A stretch of DNA of 64,000 bases from Nothopassalora personata (GCA_033816765.1 CM066288.1:2108001-2172000), one strand, 5' to 3'. Counted from the first letter of the stretch, positions 44,029 to 55,799 are shown. Numbers and translations are program-made. Notes: generated by a model not told the origin, from the letters alone.

Positions 44029-47000
44029 ATGAAGTAGTGTAGTGACCCTAGTAGACCTATAGGAACTTTCATTAGGCCTATTAACACCGTTATAGCAACT
44101 ACCGAGACACCCGGTAGTACCGGTGCTTTGCCGTACGCTACTATCGTTCTTAAGAGTTATAACTAATAGGATAAGTTTAACCGTTAGTTAGAGCTCTACG
44201 CTAAGTCTCTAAATATCTAGAAGTATGTAGATCCGAACGACACTACCGCCGAGCTAATAGAGCCGGTGTACTTAACGTTCGAGCAAATCCAATTAGTATA
44301 TACTGCTAAAGACGCTACGGCTAAAGATAAGGAGCTTATTAAGCTCCGCTAGTTAGACGCCGACCGTAGGTAGCGGATGTATAACATCTTTACGTCCGCA
44401 AGGTCTAAATTGGTTACCTACCTAATTAGGACTACTATAGAGCTAGGCTAGGAGCTAATACATAGTAAACGCACCCTTAGAGGTAAGGTCTAGGCTCTAA
44501 AGGATTAGTACGGACTAAACGACATATTGCGTAAGCGATAGCTTACACTAGAGCTAAATAGGCTTTAGAAGAGCTAGGCCCGAAGGGTCGACGACTAGTG
44601 TTTAGACTAGCTAGTGCTATAGACTAAGATACTAGATTGTAACTATACCGAGTACGGAGACCTACTACGACACTTCCTACTTACGATATAGTAGAAAACT
44701 CCTACCTATAAAGCATTACTGTATAACGAGTAGAAGCGTAATGAGCTCTCGCTCGCTTAGTAAGCTTACCGAGCGATACCTCGAATAAATACGCGATACT
44801 ACCTTAGTTACTACGAACGGTCGATTAGTCTTCGTAACCTTTATAGGCGAACCCTTAGTAGAGGACGAGCCTCTACTACTAGCGTCTATAGTAGGTACAG
44901 TCGGTAGAAACAATAATAACGACCGTCGTCGTAGCCGCGGCGATAAGAGTCGTAACCGTAGTAACGGTATAAACAAAGGAAAGAATAGTAATAATAACGA
45001 TAGGCTAAGCGGCTACTAGAACATTACCGGCGAGCCTAAGGAGAGTTATTATAAGAACCTCTATTTATGCGATGTAGTTAACCCTAAGAAGCGTCTATTA
45101 AAGGATTAGTGCTCTAAGCAGTAGAAGAAGTGCTAGAAGCACTTTATTAATTACTGCTTAGGCGATGATAGTAAACGCTTACTAGGCATATTGAACCGTA
45201 ATGGGCGCACGGATAAGGAACGAGATAAGGCAATTGCTAAGGGTAAGGCCGCACCGCACGGCTTTACTAGTCTTACTGTCCTTTCGAGCTCGATAAGCTA
45301 ATTAAGCTTTAACTTTAGGGATTGCTAGGTATACGATAACTGCTCGGACACCTATGTTATTAATTACTATAACTAGTAGGGCGTAGAATTCATTATAGAG
45401 CGCCTAACCACCTTATTAATCTAAGCCGGAACCACGACATTCCCTATTGCCGCATTAGGCAAGGTTCGCATAAAAATAGAGGGGATACTATTTACCCTAT
45501 TAGATGTAGCCTATTGCCTAGGCTTTTATGTAAACGTTATCTCCTACTTACGTATAGAGACGGCTAGACTTTAGTAGCACGGACGCACTAATTTAGTCTA
45601 TTATAATAATAAGAAATTGATGGACCTAGACCGCCCTACTAGCATAATCCCCTTCTTTAAGGTAGTTACACCGCCTTAGTTAGAGATGGTCTATAAATGG
45701 CTATCGAGTAATAATAGGAGCATCCTACTAAAGATTACTAAGAAGTAGCGTATAGCGCACTTTATTAGCACAATTAGTAAGGGTGATACTATCTAAATAC
45801 CGCCTATTTAGGACTCTAACGGCGACCGTACCGTTATAGTAGTAATAAATAGCATAGGGGGCACTAAAGGTATAGTAACGTCTAGTAGGACCCCTATTAA
45901 ACACCGTAAGCTCTTAGGCCGCTAGTAGCACTAAATCTTCGGCTATATTAGCGCTGAACGCATTAACTAGCTTCCGTTTAGAGTTAAGGAGGTAGTCATC
46001 AACCCTAATACACCTAAAGCACCCCTTACTGTACATTGTAGAGCATGTAGCCTAGCTAAGGCACATAAAGTGTTTAATAGGACTAAGCTAATTGGGGTAA
46101 TAACTCCCTATAGGCACGTAGCTATGGATTTAGCTAAGTTTATACTAGCATATAATAGTAATCGTTACCTAGTTCATTTCTACGATTTAGATACCTACGG
46201 GCACTTTCAATTCACCATTAAGAATAGGGACCAACTATTAGTATTAGCTTGCTTTAACAGCCTACTTAGCTTCATCAATTTCATTAGGCGTAGGTTTGTT
46301 TACTTCTATAGCGATAATAAAGTAGCTATTAGTACAGCCTTCCGCTTAACTATTAATAACAATTAAATTGAGTAGTACAACACTGCTAACTACGCGTCTA
46401 ACTAGGACCTAGTAGAACGAGCGGGCGGCGTCATTATTACGATGTCTCGTATAATCCGCATTTATACTCGCCTGCCTAAAAAGCTCTAGAATAAATGCAT
46501 AGTAGCTACCGTCTACATTCTCTAGCGGTTACTAATCCAATTAAAAGGCTGGAAGACTCCCTTCGAATTAGCAATAGGTAGGGTACTAAATGTAGGCTAC
46601 ATAGTAGTGTACGGCTACCTAGCCTACGTGTACATTTATAGCACTACTTAACTAGGTAAGACTAAGAAGCTTAAAGAACGAGCACTTATCGGATACCTTG
46701 TAGGCTACGACTCTACTAACATCTATAGGGTGTAGGACCTATCGAAAGATAGGGTTATGCGGGTAAAGGACGTCCTCTTTAATAAGACTACGTTCTACGA
46801 CCTATCAATTCTCACTACTAGTTACTTAACCCCTATTAAGAACATCGTAACAGTAGAACCGGCTAAAGAGCCTAAATAGTACTACGACCTATATGTAGCT
46901 TACTATAAGTAGGACATAGCATAGGCCGAGGGGGTGGAAGAATAGGCTTAATAGTAGCCGCTCTATTAAAACCCTCGTTAACACGCCTATTAACAATTAC

Positions 47001-49342
47001 TGCTTAGGCATAAACTACACTAGCTACAACACCGAGCGCTAGTAACATTCAACTAACCTAAAGGTAATAGCAGTTTCTAGCTACTTAATTAGCCGTTATT
47101 AAATGACGCTATAACCCCTGCACTTTCACGAGACTAGGTTAAATCCGGGGTCGAACCATCGACTAATGAGAGTATAGAGAACTCCGACTATAATAATAGC
47201 TATTAAAACAACGCGGTTAACAGTAACGTATCTTAACAGTACATTAACGACTTTAAGCAGTAATTAATAGATACACTTATAGAGGAAGACCGTAAGGAGA
47301 TTATAGTAGACATAGATGCTTCGAACATAGATGCTTCGACGACTCTAGACGTCGCTACCGCTCCTCCTTTAGTAATCCCCTTCGAAGAACTTAGTTAAAT
47401 GGATAAGTTTTCCCCTAATTCTAACTATACCCTTACCGACACTAGGAAGAGACTCCGAACCGCCTACTTCTACCATGCTCTACATAATATCATGGTCGCT
47501 AACGTTATCATTAGCTAGATAGCGGGCATCCGCCCGAGACCTCGTTACCTAGGACGTAAGCACTACGATGTCGTACGAACACGCCGATCCTCCCCTATAC
47601 GCACTATTAACACTATTACGTCGATACACCGCGATAACCTTCCGCCCGAACCTCTAAACTACCGAGCCGCTATAAAGCACCGCTTCGCCTAACAATAGCG
47701 TAAAGCTATAGCTAAAGAGTTTGCTAAAGTAGTCTTAACCGGTACGTTTAAATGGACTATACATTAAGAGAAGGATTATAATACTTAGTAAGAGGACGGA
47801 CTTTAGCTACCATTGCCGCTAAAGTGGGTGTACAAGTATAAGTTAGATAAGCATAGTATACTAAAGAGCTTTAAGGCCCGGCTATACGTAAGAGGCGATC
47901 TATAGGGCACATACTTAGATACATACGCCGCTACATTACTAGTAAGCATGTTTCGCCTCTACTATACTATAGCCGCGAGCTTCGACCTAGAAGCTAAACA
48001 GTTTAATGTTGTTAACGCCTTCTTAAACTTAGACCTGCTATATACTATGTATCTATAGCCGCCTCCTAGAATCGATCGCCCTACCGATAGATACGCTCTT
48101 AAACTAGTTAAGGCCCTCTACGGACTAAAGGAGTCCCCTTTGTTATAGTATAACTCCCTTACCGAGACGCTAGCCTCCCTTAGAATAGTTCCTCTCTCGG
48201 ACTCCGAATGTATCTACTATAATAATAAGGTTATGTTCTTCTTTTATATAGACGACCTAGTTATGCTGTATTACCGTAAGCATAAGGACTATGCACTTAG
48301 CATTAAGAAGCGTCTACTTACTTAGTACGAGATGCACGGACTTAGAGATCTTACCTAGTTTCTAGGAATTAAGGTAATACGAGATCGGTAGAAGAGACTA
48401 CTATAGCTCTTATAGGAGGACTATATCGAGAAGCTCGCTACTAAGTTTAGCATATCCACTAGCGCACGTAAGACAAATATGCTAGTGGATTAACACCTTA
48501 ACTAGACGGTGCCTAAAGGCTATATTATAGAAGCTATTAAGATCCTTACTTACTAATAACGTATTAGATCCCTTAACTTCGTAGTAATACATACACGCCC
48601 GGACATTGCCTTTTCCCTATTAATGCTTTCGTAGTATCTAACTAAGCTAATAGACACGCATCTAAAGCTTATAGACTAGTGCCTACGCTACCTCCTAGAG
48701 ACTAAGAACCTCTACCTTATATATAGCGCTAGTAAGCATATTACTAGCCTACATAGTTAACCTAAACATCTCGGTAAGAACTATAAGTTCTTCGGTACAT
48801 TAGATGCCTCCTACGGCATAAACGTCGATAGGACTAGCTCTAGCGGATGGATCTTTATGCTCTTCGGCGGACTAGTCGACTATAAAGCATCTAAGTAGAT
48901 TACTGTTACTAAGTCCTTAACCGAAGCCGAACTCCTTAGCCTATTATAAGCGGCATTAGAGCTAATCTAGTAGGAACGTATCTTCGCCGAGATGTATCTC
49001 GAGTTCAACTAGTATACACACCTATACTATAACAATACCTAGACCATTCGACTTATTAACTAGTAAGGGTAAAAGCTTAATACTAAGCTACGCTATGTTA
49101 ACATCCACTACTACTGGCTCCGCTAGAGAAACTAGCGAGGAGATATCGAGATTCGGTATCTTAACACTAACGACATCCCTATAGATAGGCTCACTAAGCT
49201 ACTACTACTACAAAAGTATAGGCGCTTCGTGTAGCTACTTAACATAGCTAAGGAAGGCGTAGACCTACGCTCCTTAGCGCCTACTATAGATGCTAACACT
49301 AGCCGTATTACCTTAGGGGGTGATAATAACGCCTAAGAAGCG
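44029..49342 (+). pseudogene. Copia-A gag-pol polyprotein (decayed, all domains)
   Basis: gag from ATG 44029 includes TIVLKSYNW-stop-DKFNRWLELYAKSL and TYLIRTTIELGWELI. After a basic linker near 44930-45000 comes a protease-like region near 45330 (VYDNCSDTYVINYYNW, with the expected DSG Asp changed to Asn). GAG-pre-integrase includes PLTVHCRACSLAKAHK near 46030. The integrase core has AMDLAKFILAYNSN near 46120 and VYFYSDNKVAISTAF near 46300. RT includes FKWTIH, KLVKALYGLKESPLLWY near 48110 and FFYIDDLVML near 48240 (both Asp kept). RNase H carries TLDASYGINVDRTSSSGW near 48797. TAG/TAA stops are frequent, with open pieces such as 46070-46366. Confidence 0.92.
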
Positions 49343-50539
49343 TAGGCCTACTACTACACTAGTAGTAGCTCTTCTCGATAGTTACTAGCACTAGGCTTTA
49401 ACTATAGGACTCTTCTCCTCGGCGTATCGTAGTAGCGATGTAGAACGACATAGTAATTAGCTACTACTAAGCGCGACTTCCCTTTTATCCTTCTAACCGC
49501 CCAGCGCCGCCGGCTCCGTACTACCGCTAGAGTAAGCGTCTACTATTTACCGGCGCTACCCTAGCACTACTATTACTAGTAGGTGTTTCTCGGACTCCTA
49601 TTGGCCTATAGTAAAAGGACCGGAAACACCCCTATTACTAGTAGCGGTGTAGCGTATACGTACTAGTAACGGCGTAGCTAATTATAAGCGCCGAAACACT
49701 ATTAACTTCCCTACTACTAGTAATATTAGCATTACTATTACTACCTCCGTTACTATATTATAACGAACGCTATAACATTATCGTTAATCCCTCTATTATC
49801 GTCCTCACCTTACTTAGAGACAACATCTCTACCCGCTAGGCATGTAGCACCTATAGCACTACCGTCAATAGGATTATCCTTGCTCTAAGTAGAAAGATAA
49901 GGCCTTTATAAGCTATGAAGACCTTTCATTAGGTAAAAGAGTTCCTACTAGGACGTAGCTAAATAGTAATCTCTACCTAAGGTAGGAAGCGGAGTTCTCT
50001 AAGACCGTAACCGAAGTTATATATGCGTGGTTATTAGATAGTAGTAAGGCACCCTAATTGCCAAAGCAATAGCGTACTATAACACCTAGGATTTTAATTA
50101 AGAATGGAGCGGACATTAAAGCGGACGATAGGCTAAGTAATAAATTCAGTAGATATAATAACCCCTAGGACTCGAACCTATAACCTTACATGTCCGTTAA
50201 AATGTAGGGAGATAGCACGCCTTACCGTTCAGTACTATAAGAACAGCTTAGCTACCCTACCGGACAAGAATCACATCGCTTAGAACCTATTATATAGGTT
50301 AACTACAGTATAAGGGACTTAGTAAGATTGTAAATAGGGATGTAAGGCTAGGACAATAGCCTCACCTAAAACGCTAACTTAGCGCCCTACTATGTAGCTT
50401 ATAATAGAGCTCTAATAAGCGTATAGTAACGACGCCTTACGTCATGGGTAGGTGGGTAGGGTAATAGGTAATAGATGGGGTGCACGCGATTACATACGAT
50501 TAGCTTATTCACCTACAAGCCGTACGAGCTAAGGGGGTG
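49343..50539. other. Copia-A 3' noncoding region, right copy
   Basis: Counterpart of 13947-15143. No coding frame. Holds the tRNA-like relic at 50155-50263. Confidence 0.55.
50155..50263 (-). other. tRNA-like relic, inverted copy
   Basis: On the minus strand B-box-like ggttcgagtcc (50168-50178), preceded by gtactgaacggtaaggcgtgc and the A-box-like tagctaagctg. This arm keeps more of the putative D-arm (gtac/gtgc) than the left copy, which has lost it to transitions. No acceptor stem. Confidence 0.3.
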
Positions 50540-50745
50540 TGTTACGATCTAAGCGTGCACCGGCGCTATAGCCTAATTAAACCTAAGGCAGTAGCGGCTA
50601 AGAATTAGGTGACATTAATTAGTTACCTATAGCCTTTCTATAAGCAGCCCTTTCAATTCTAGCTTAGACACACGTAATCTACTATCTGCTTTTAAAACAC
50701 CTTTATAAGCCCATTTTATAACTTCTAACTACTTGTAACGTAATA
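50540..50745 (+). repeat. Copia-A 3' LTR, right copy (206 bp)
   Basis: Starts tgttacgatctaagcg with the TG still present. Followed by the cctct duplication. Confidence 0.93.
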
Positions 50746-50930
50746 CCTCTACCTATCTAATTTAAAACCTAAATCGTTATCGAAGCTCTATTAAGGATTA
50801 GCTTACCTTACTAGTAGACTCGACCCTATATTTGTTTTACGGACAACTACCTAATCGATTTAAGAACTACTATAGGAGATCGGTACTAAGCACTAGTACC
50901 GTAGTACAGTATCTAAAAGAGCTAGACTAG
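50746..50930 (+). mobile_element. Copia-C leader fragment
   Basis: Matches 23675-23858 (cctctacctatc...ctagactag). It is the leader of the Copia-C whose LTR is at 43507-43682. It ends at the ctag target duplication of Gypsy-2, directly before the gag start. Confidence 0.9.
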
Positions 50931-51304
50931 TAATGTCTACTAACTACCCTATGTAGGCCTGTCCGAGTTGTGGTAGTATAGAGCGGCGCTTATGTAAGCA
51001 GAGGTATTTGCCGGTCCCGGGACCGTAAAATCAAGTTACGTGACGAGCAGTGCAGTAGCTAGATAAAACAAGAGGATTAGCGGACCTAAACCCCTATACC
51101 CTCTACTCGAGAGGTATAAATTAAATTGTTGCCTTTTAATGCTACGCTTACAATGCTTAGCTACGTAGTATATATCTTAATAGCTATACTAGGTCCCGCT
51201 AGCTTACCTAAATGTCTAATTAAACCTAAATGAAATTAGGGCAAGTTGGACCTAAGGGACCCCCCTCTAAACCTAAGGTTAACATAACCTATTAGTCGTT
51301 AATA
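50931..51304 (-). repeat. Gypsy-2 3' LTR (374 bp)
   Basis: Reverse complement of 10236-10609 at the same length. Reading the minus strand, it is preceded by the purine-rich tagggaaggata, a fitting polypurine tract, so it is the 3' LTR of an element whose body would extend to higher coordinates. Its outer flank ctag matches 10232-10235. Palindrome core at 51012-51025. Confidence 0.87.
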
Positions 51305-51996
51305 TATCCTTCCCTATTACGAACCTGTCCTTAGGTTCTAAAGTAGTAAGCCCGGGCATTTATAGGTAGCTTAGTTAGTCGCTATAAGCTAAGGTAGTCT
51401 TATAGTAGTATAGTAGCTTACCCTACCATTTAGCTTAATATATAAGATGTTAGGCAATCCTAGGGCCTACTAGCGACAGTTTATAAAGGTCGAAAGGATT
51501 TCTCTAATAGAGACCGTAATAGTAACGTTAATAATCCGCGACTAGTACCCGTTGCACTACGTTAACGTATACTACGAAACTAGCGAGGGATTAGGCAGCT
51601 ATATTAGCATTAATCGAACGGGCTAGATAATCAAATAATGTAAACGCCATTTATAAGACAAGTGAGTGTTAGTACTAGTAACCTAATAAATCTAAAGACG
51701 AGTCTATCGCGTAGCTAGAAAGTAAGTTAAGGGAAGATAAGTAACTATAAGAAACAAGTAAGATCTAAGGACTAGAAGCACCCGTACCCGAAGTATTAAC
51801 TAGAGTTAGAACTAGAATTATATCTAGAATTAGAACTAGAATTAGAACTAGAATTAGAACTAGAATTAGAACTAGAATCCTATAGGCTATAGCTATAGCC
51901 GGAAATCAACTAGAAACTAGGAGCCTATAAACCCGTACCAACCACTTAGTTCTACTTATTCTTACACAACTCCTTTATCTAGACCTACTCGTTGTC
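51305..51996. other. Probable Gypsy-2 3' internal remnant, no coding frame seen
   Basis: By position this should be the internal end of Gypsy-2 (minus strand). I found no integrase or other motif in any frame, so it may be a long 3' untranslated part or unrelated DNA beyond a breakpoint. It contains the tandem array at 51801-51879. Confidence 0.45.
51801..51879. repeat. 12-bp tandem repeat (agaactagaatt)n
   Basis: About six units of agaactagaatt, the first two imperfect (gagtt, tatatct). Each unit is itself two similar 6-mers (agaact/agaatt). Confidence 0.9.
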
Positions 51997-52001
51997 GTAG
52001 C

Positions 52002-52320
52002 TGTTAGGAACCGCTGTACGTTATCCCAACTGGGCTTGGATCTTTGCAGTGATGTCTCTGACTCGTTGAGAAGGTAGTGGTTCCAAACAGTATATGGTGT
52101 ATACTTGAAATGAGTTGAGCACGAGGCTCCTATCTACTTGCAAAAGAGCGTCGTCTATATAGTGCCGTGTCTTGGCGTGATCTTTCCTGCTCTCTCTGCT
52201 CTCTCTGCTCTCTCTCGAGAGCACCCGAGAGCACTGAGAGCACTCTGCATATCGGGTGCATCCGCTGGTCTGCTGGCATCGATTGGTTGGCTACGGGCTT
52301 CCCCAGACCGATCCGTAACA
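52002..52320 (-). repeat. Young solo LTR (319 bp), not RIPed
   Basis: Bounded by a perfect 5-bp duplication, gtagc (51997-52001 and 52321-52325). The termini tgtta...taaca form an inverted pair with TG...CA ends. CA and TG are frequent, in sharp contrast to both flanks. On the minus strand it reads tgttacggatcggtctgg..., with ctatatag (52154-52161) as a TATA-like element. No internal element sequence adjoins, so it is the product of LTR-LTR recombination. It matches none of the other LTR families in the window. The short open frames across it are chance. Confidence 0.93.
52191..52246. repeat. CTCTCTG repeat and hairpin within the solo LTR
   Basis: Three tctctctgc units followed by cgagagcac, ccgagagcac and tgagagcac. 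The segment gctctctctcgagagc (52207-52222) can form a 6-bp stem. Confidence 0.8.
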
Positions 52321-52325
52321 GTAGC

Positions 52326-54260
52326 TAACACTAGTCTCACTAGACGCGTCCCTAAGTAGCTAGCTAGTAAAGTTCCTATAGTAGTTGCGGAAGAAGCTCT
52401 TATTACGCCCCTCGCTTATAAAGCATATCTGCTCGAGAGTAGTAACTAAGCTAAGCTACTTATCTATCAATTTTATAGCTCGGACGCGCTAATTATGTAT
52501 CTTCTTATAGAAGAGCTCCGAGTCTAGGCGGACCGTAGTATTAAGCTACCTTCTAGCATTAAGGATAACTTCGTTATCGTTCTAAGACTTTAAACCCGCT
52601 AGGGCATTGGATAGAGGGCTAATGCTACTAAGATGTACGGCCGTAGGAAAAGGATAGCCGGGTACTAGGCGTCGATACTTAAACCCTATAGCGCTTTTAC
52701 TTAGCGTCTTAAAGTCACGATAGAGATCTATCACCTAGTGCATGCTCTAGCTTCTCTAGAGTTTAAGATAGTTATCGTCGCGGATCTCGATAAAGTAAGG
52801 GTTAATCTAACGTAGCGTCCTCTTATGTGCGGCCTACCTTATTAGAACGCCTATAGTAGTTACTCGCATTTACCTAGCGCTTAGGTCCTCTCTAAACTAG
52901 CTAATACTATTCTTACTTAGGTAATTCTAGACCCTAACCGAGAAGAAACGCTTAAATCGGCGGTCTTCTATGTAGTCGTTAGTCCGGTACTACTAGATAA
53001 ACTCTCTAGCATTCCCTTACTTATAAAAACCGTGTAAAAACTCCGGCCTACTAGCGCCCTCTAAGTTAAGAGAGTATAGTATATTAAGCCGGTTACTAGT
53101 CTAGTAGTTTTCAATTTCGAGGTTTAAGTCGACCCTAGTATACTGTACTATAGTGTTCGCGTCACCCCCCTAATAAGCCCTATTAAAGCTAAAAATCGTA
53201 GGCCTAGGGAAGGAGATAAACCGAGTGCAGTGCTAAGGGTATAGCGCTACTTATAAGAGCTATAGCCCGGAGTCTTATCGTATAATCTATTAGCTTAGAG
53301 AATACTATATGTTCTAGTAGACGCCGCCGTTACTAACCTTATTCAATTCTCGTAGATACTATCGGTACACGTCGAACTCTCGACTTATTATTTCTCTAAC
53401 TGTTTTAACCCGCGGCGCTAGTTTAGCGTTATTATACTAGTATAGTATATTACTATTAATATAGGTACTAGTACTATTAAGATCGGCTTAGTTAGCTTCA
53501 TTAATGCCGAATTTATCGAGGATCTAGTTATAGTTAGTATGCGTAACGATACTACTCGTAGTACCGACTTTACCTCGAATACGGAGGTAGCTAAGCGGGT
53601 TAATAGTCTTCTAACTACGCTTATTAGGGCGAAACCACGACCTATTCTTTACCTTAATAGCTAAAAAACTCTTACCTTTAAAGAGCTAGTCTTAGACCTT
53701 AAGCGTACGCTTACATAGGGTATTAGCGGTAATACCGGGATTCGTAATAAAGTAGAGGGCCTTATAGTAGAAATCTCGAACATGCTAATCGCACATTATA
53801 GCGCTAACCTTACCATCCCTCTTAAGAACCTACGAGATAGTATATTCGAGCATCTTAAGGCCCGCTATCCGGTAGTTAGGTAGCTAGTTAATACTATCTA
53901 CATTAATCGAGTTTCTAAACTTAATACTATAGTACCGCTTATTATAGGTACAGTTAGCGCGCTTAATCTGGAGGGCCTCGTCTTCTTATAGGATCTAATC
54001 CTTAAAGACTAATACATCCCTAATTATAGCCGAAGGTAATATAGTAAGTATCGGATTACTATTCTTAGTTAGGGCCGGAGTGGATCGTAGGGTGCTAACC
54101 AGTGTACCTAGCGGACTGCCCTCGCGTATAGGTGCGCCGTCTAGCGTTCGGTTAGGCGAGGATCGAGTAGGCGTAGTTATGCCCTTACCTATACTCTCGC
54201 CTATACGGAGCTACTTAAGTCGACTCGACTTACGACCGCCTCTCGATAGGACTATAGGCT
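52326..54260 (+). pseudogene. Unrecognised decayed coding region, + strand
   Basis: The clearest part is one frame over about 53480-54090: FINAEFIEDLVIVSMRNDTT, FTSNTEVAKRVNSLLTTLIRAK, TFKELVLDLKRTL, GISGNTGIRNKVEGLIVEIS and PLKNLRDSIFEHLKARYPVV, then NTIYINRVSKLN, with about nine TAG stops at Gln/Trp-like sites in 200 codons. Earlier pieces near 52700-53250 look coding in the same direction. Its end (open 54080-54262) is rich in Arg/Pro/Ser. It could be a gag-type protein of an unidentified element. No family recognised. Confidence 0.42.
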
Positions 54261-55195
54261 AGGTAGAGGCTAGTAGAGTTAGCGTAGTACTCTTTACACG
54301 TCCTTTGCCTTTACTACCCTTTAGTAGCTAACGTAGCTAAGGCTATTGCTAGCTAGATAGTCTAGGTTAACCTATACTGTCCTCTAGGGACGCGGACTTC
54401 TTAGTAATAGTACCCTCTATAAAGTATAGAAGGCTATCCTTATAGACGGCTAGGCGGTATCTTCTAATAATCTCCCTACTCTTAGCCGACTACGGATTAA
54501 TGCTACGTGCTTTAGCCTCCCTATCGCACCGGGTAAGATTACTAGGCTCTAGAATTCGCTTACGATCTATGCCCTTACGGCCGATCCTTATACGCTAGAT
54601 TAGTACCCTCTAAATTCTACTAATAGCCCTACTATAGTCTAGGTACTTATTAATAAAGGCGGTAAACTAGCGGCGCCCGCTGTTAGTACTATAAAGCTTG
54701 GAGATAACGCGTCGATTAAGAATCTTATTATCTATCTACTATAGCTAGTAGCGGGTAAGCGTAGCTCAAAGAGTCTTCTCTCGGTTACGAATCTCTAAAC
54801 CGGTCTTACGAATCTTACCGACGATAGGAAATAAGATATCGAGCTTCTTATTACTAAGGAATTTATCCTAGTAGCTCTTGCCTATACCGCTCTTAACTTC
54901 CTCGAAAAACAGGTTAACCTAGACGGAGTAGTCTTCGAATACCTTCTCGAAGCCCTTATAGAAGTCCTTTAACACCTTAACCCACTTCTAAGGATTAAGC
55001 TCCCGGAACATAATATTAGCGGCGGACTTCGGCGTGTTCGTGTTAGTAAGGACATGCTTAACGTTATCCGGTAGGCGAAGAGACTTAAATAAGGTCTAAG
55101 GTAGGCGGGTAAGCCTAGTAATAGTACTAGTAAGCGCTATACTCGAGCTAGCCGGGCGTAACGAAGGACTAGCTAAAGCTATAATAACTAGGACT
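54240..55195 (-). pseudogene. Unrecognised decayed coding region, - strand
   Basis: One minus-strand frame from about 55190 reads VIIALASPSLRPASSSIALTS, then LFKSLRLPDNVKHVLTNTNTP, KWVKVLKDFYKGFEKVFEDYS, VNLFFEEVKSGIGKSYWDKF, KLDILFPIVGKIRKTGLEIRN and later RRFTAF-like, IRIGRKGIDRKRILEPSNLTRC and REIIRRYRLAVYKDSLLYFIEG. Few stops for 300 codons, mostly TAG, one TGA. Basic and soluble in character. It lies tail-to-tail with the previous region. I do not recognise the family. Confidence 0.48.
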
Positions 55196-55615
55196 CGCTA
55201 GTAGTAAGATCGTAAGAGCTAGCTATCTCGTAGTGCTACTCTAGAGTGTTAGTAAGCTTTAAAAGCTCGGTATCGGGGTAGGGGCTTTAAAGAAGGTTAA
55301 GGTCGTAAAGAGAGAGAGGCTGGAGAACCGTCTAATGTGTAGTAGTAGATGGATGTGTTAGTAGCTCTAGTGATAGTGTTAGTGTTTAAAGAAAAAGAGA
55401 GGAAGTAGTAGGTAGAGAGCTACGCTTAAGTATGCCTCTTATGTCCCTATAACCGTTGTAAGGTAGTAGCGCCGAGACCGGTCTTATAAGTAGTAAGAGC
55501 AGTACTATTAAGGTCACACTAAAGGTCCGATGACCCTACATGTAACCAAAAACTAGTACTAGTGACCACCTAGGTAAGCATTCGGTAGGGGCATGCTACG
55601 CTATTACGTAATCCG
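55196..55615. other. Noncoding stretch before Gypsy-3
   Basis: Upstream of the minus-strand frame; contains purine-rich text (gaaaaagagaggaagtag near 55390). No feature can be defended. Confidence 0.45.
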
Positions 55616-55641
55616 ATTTACCGGTCCCGGGACCGGTAAAT
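55616..55641. repeat. 26-bp perfect GC-core palindrome
   Basis: Core ccggtcccgggaccgg (55621-55636) with mirrored attta/taaat arms. The same 14-bp centre occurs in both Gypsy-2 LTRs (10515-10528, 51012-51025) with related flanks. It probably marks the 3' LTR of Gypsy-3, whose ends I could not fix. Confidence 0.75.
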
Positions 55642-55799
55642 GTAACTCTACTAACTAAGGTCTAACTAAGGTAAGAATACCCTATAAAGTGAAGTCTAGA
55701 TAACCGAATCGGCTTAATAAACTAAAGGGCATGTGTAACACATACCTAAGGGAAGTAAACTCCGTACGCCATTACTAACTAATTAGTTCTTAGCCTCGA

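Larger units (their letters stand above)
34225..50745 (-). repeat. Right arm of the large inverted repeat
   Basis: Reverse-complement counterpart of 13741-30472. It starts inside Copia-C at taggtttcta and runs through the MFS pseudogene, a Copia-C LTR and Copia-A. Beyond 50745 it continues into the Copia-C leader and the Gypsy-2 3' LTR, parts of the ancestral locus that the left arm has lost. Confidence 0.93.
43707..50745 (+). mobile_element. Copia-A, right-arm copy, complete
   Basis: 206-bp LTRs (43707-43912, 50540-50745) and a perfect 5-bp duplication cctct (43702-43706 and 50746-50750). The empty site is present at 23665-23680 (gtgctcctctacctatc), proving insertion into the Copia-C leader directly after its primer site. 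All Copia domains are present in order on the + strand, though RIP-damaged. Length 7039 bp. Confidence 0.95.

Noticed and set aside
51801..51879. Possible CRISPR-like array
   Set aside because: Head-to-tail 12-bp units with no spacers in a eukaryotic genome; a simple minisatellite.
52021..52359. Three short open frames over the solo LTR
   Set aside because: They overlap on both strands of a sequence defined by LTR termini and a target duplication; no start context or protein motif.
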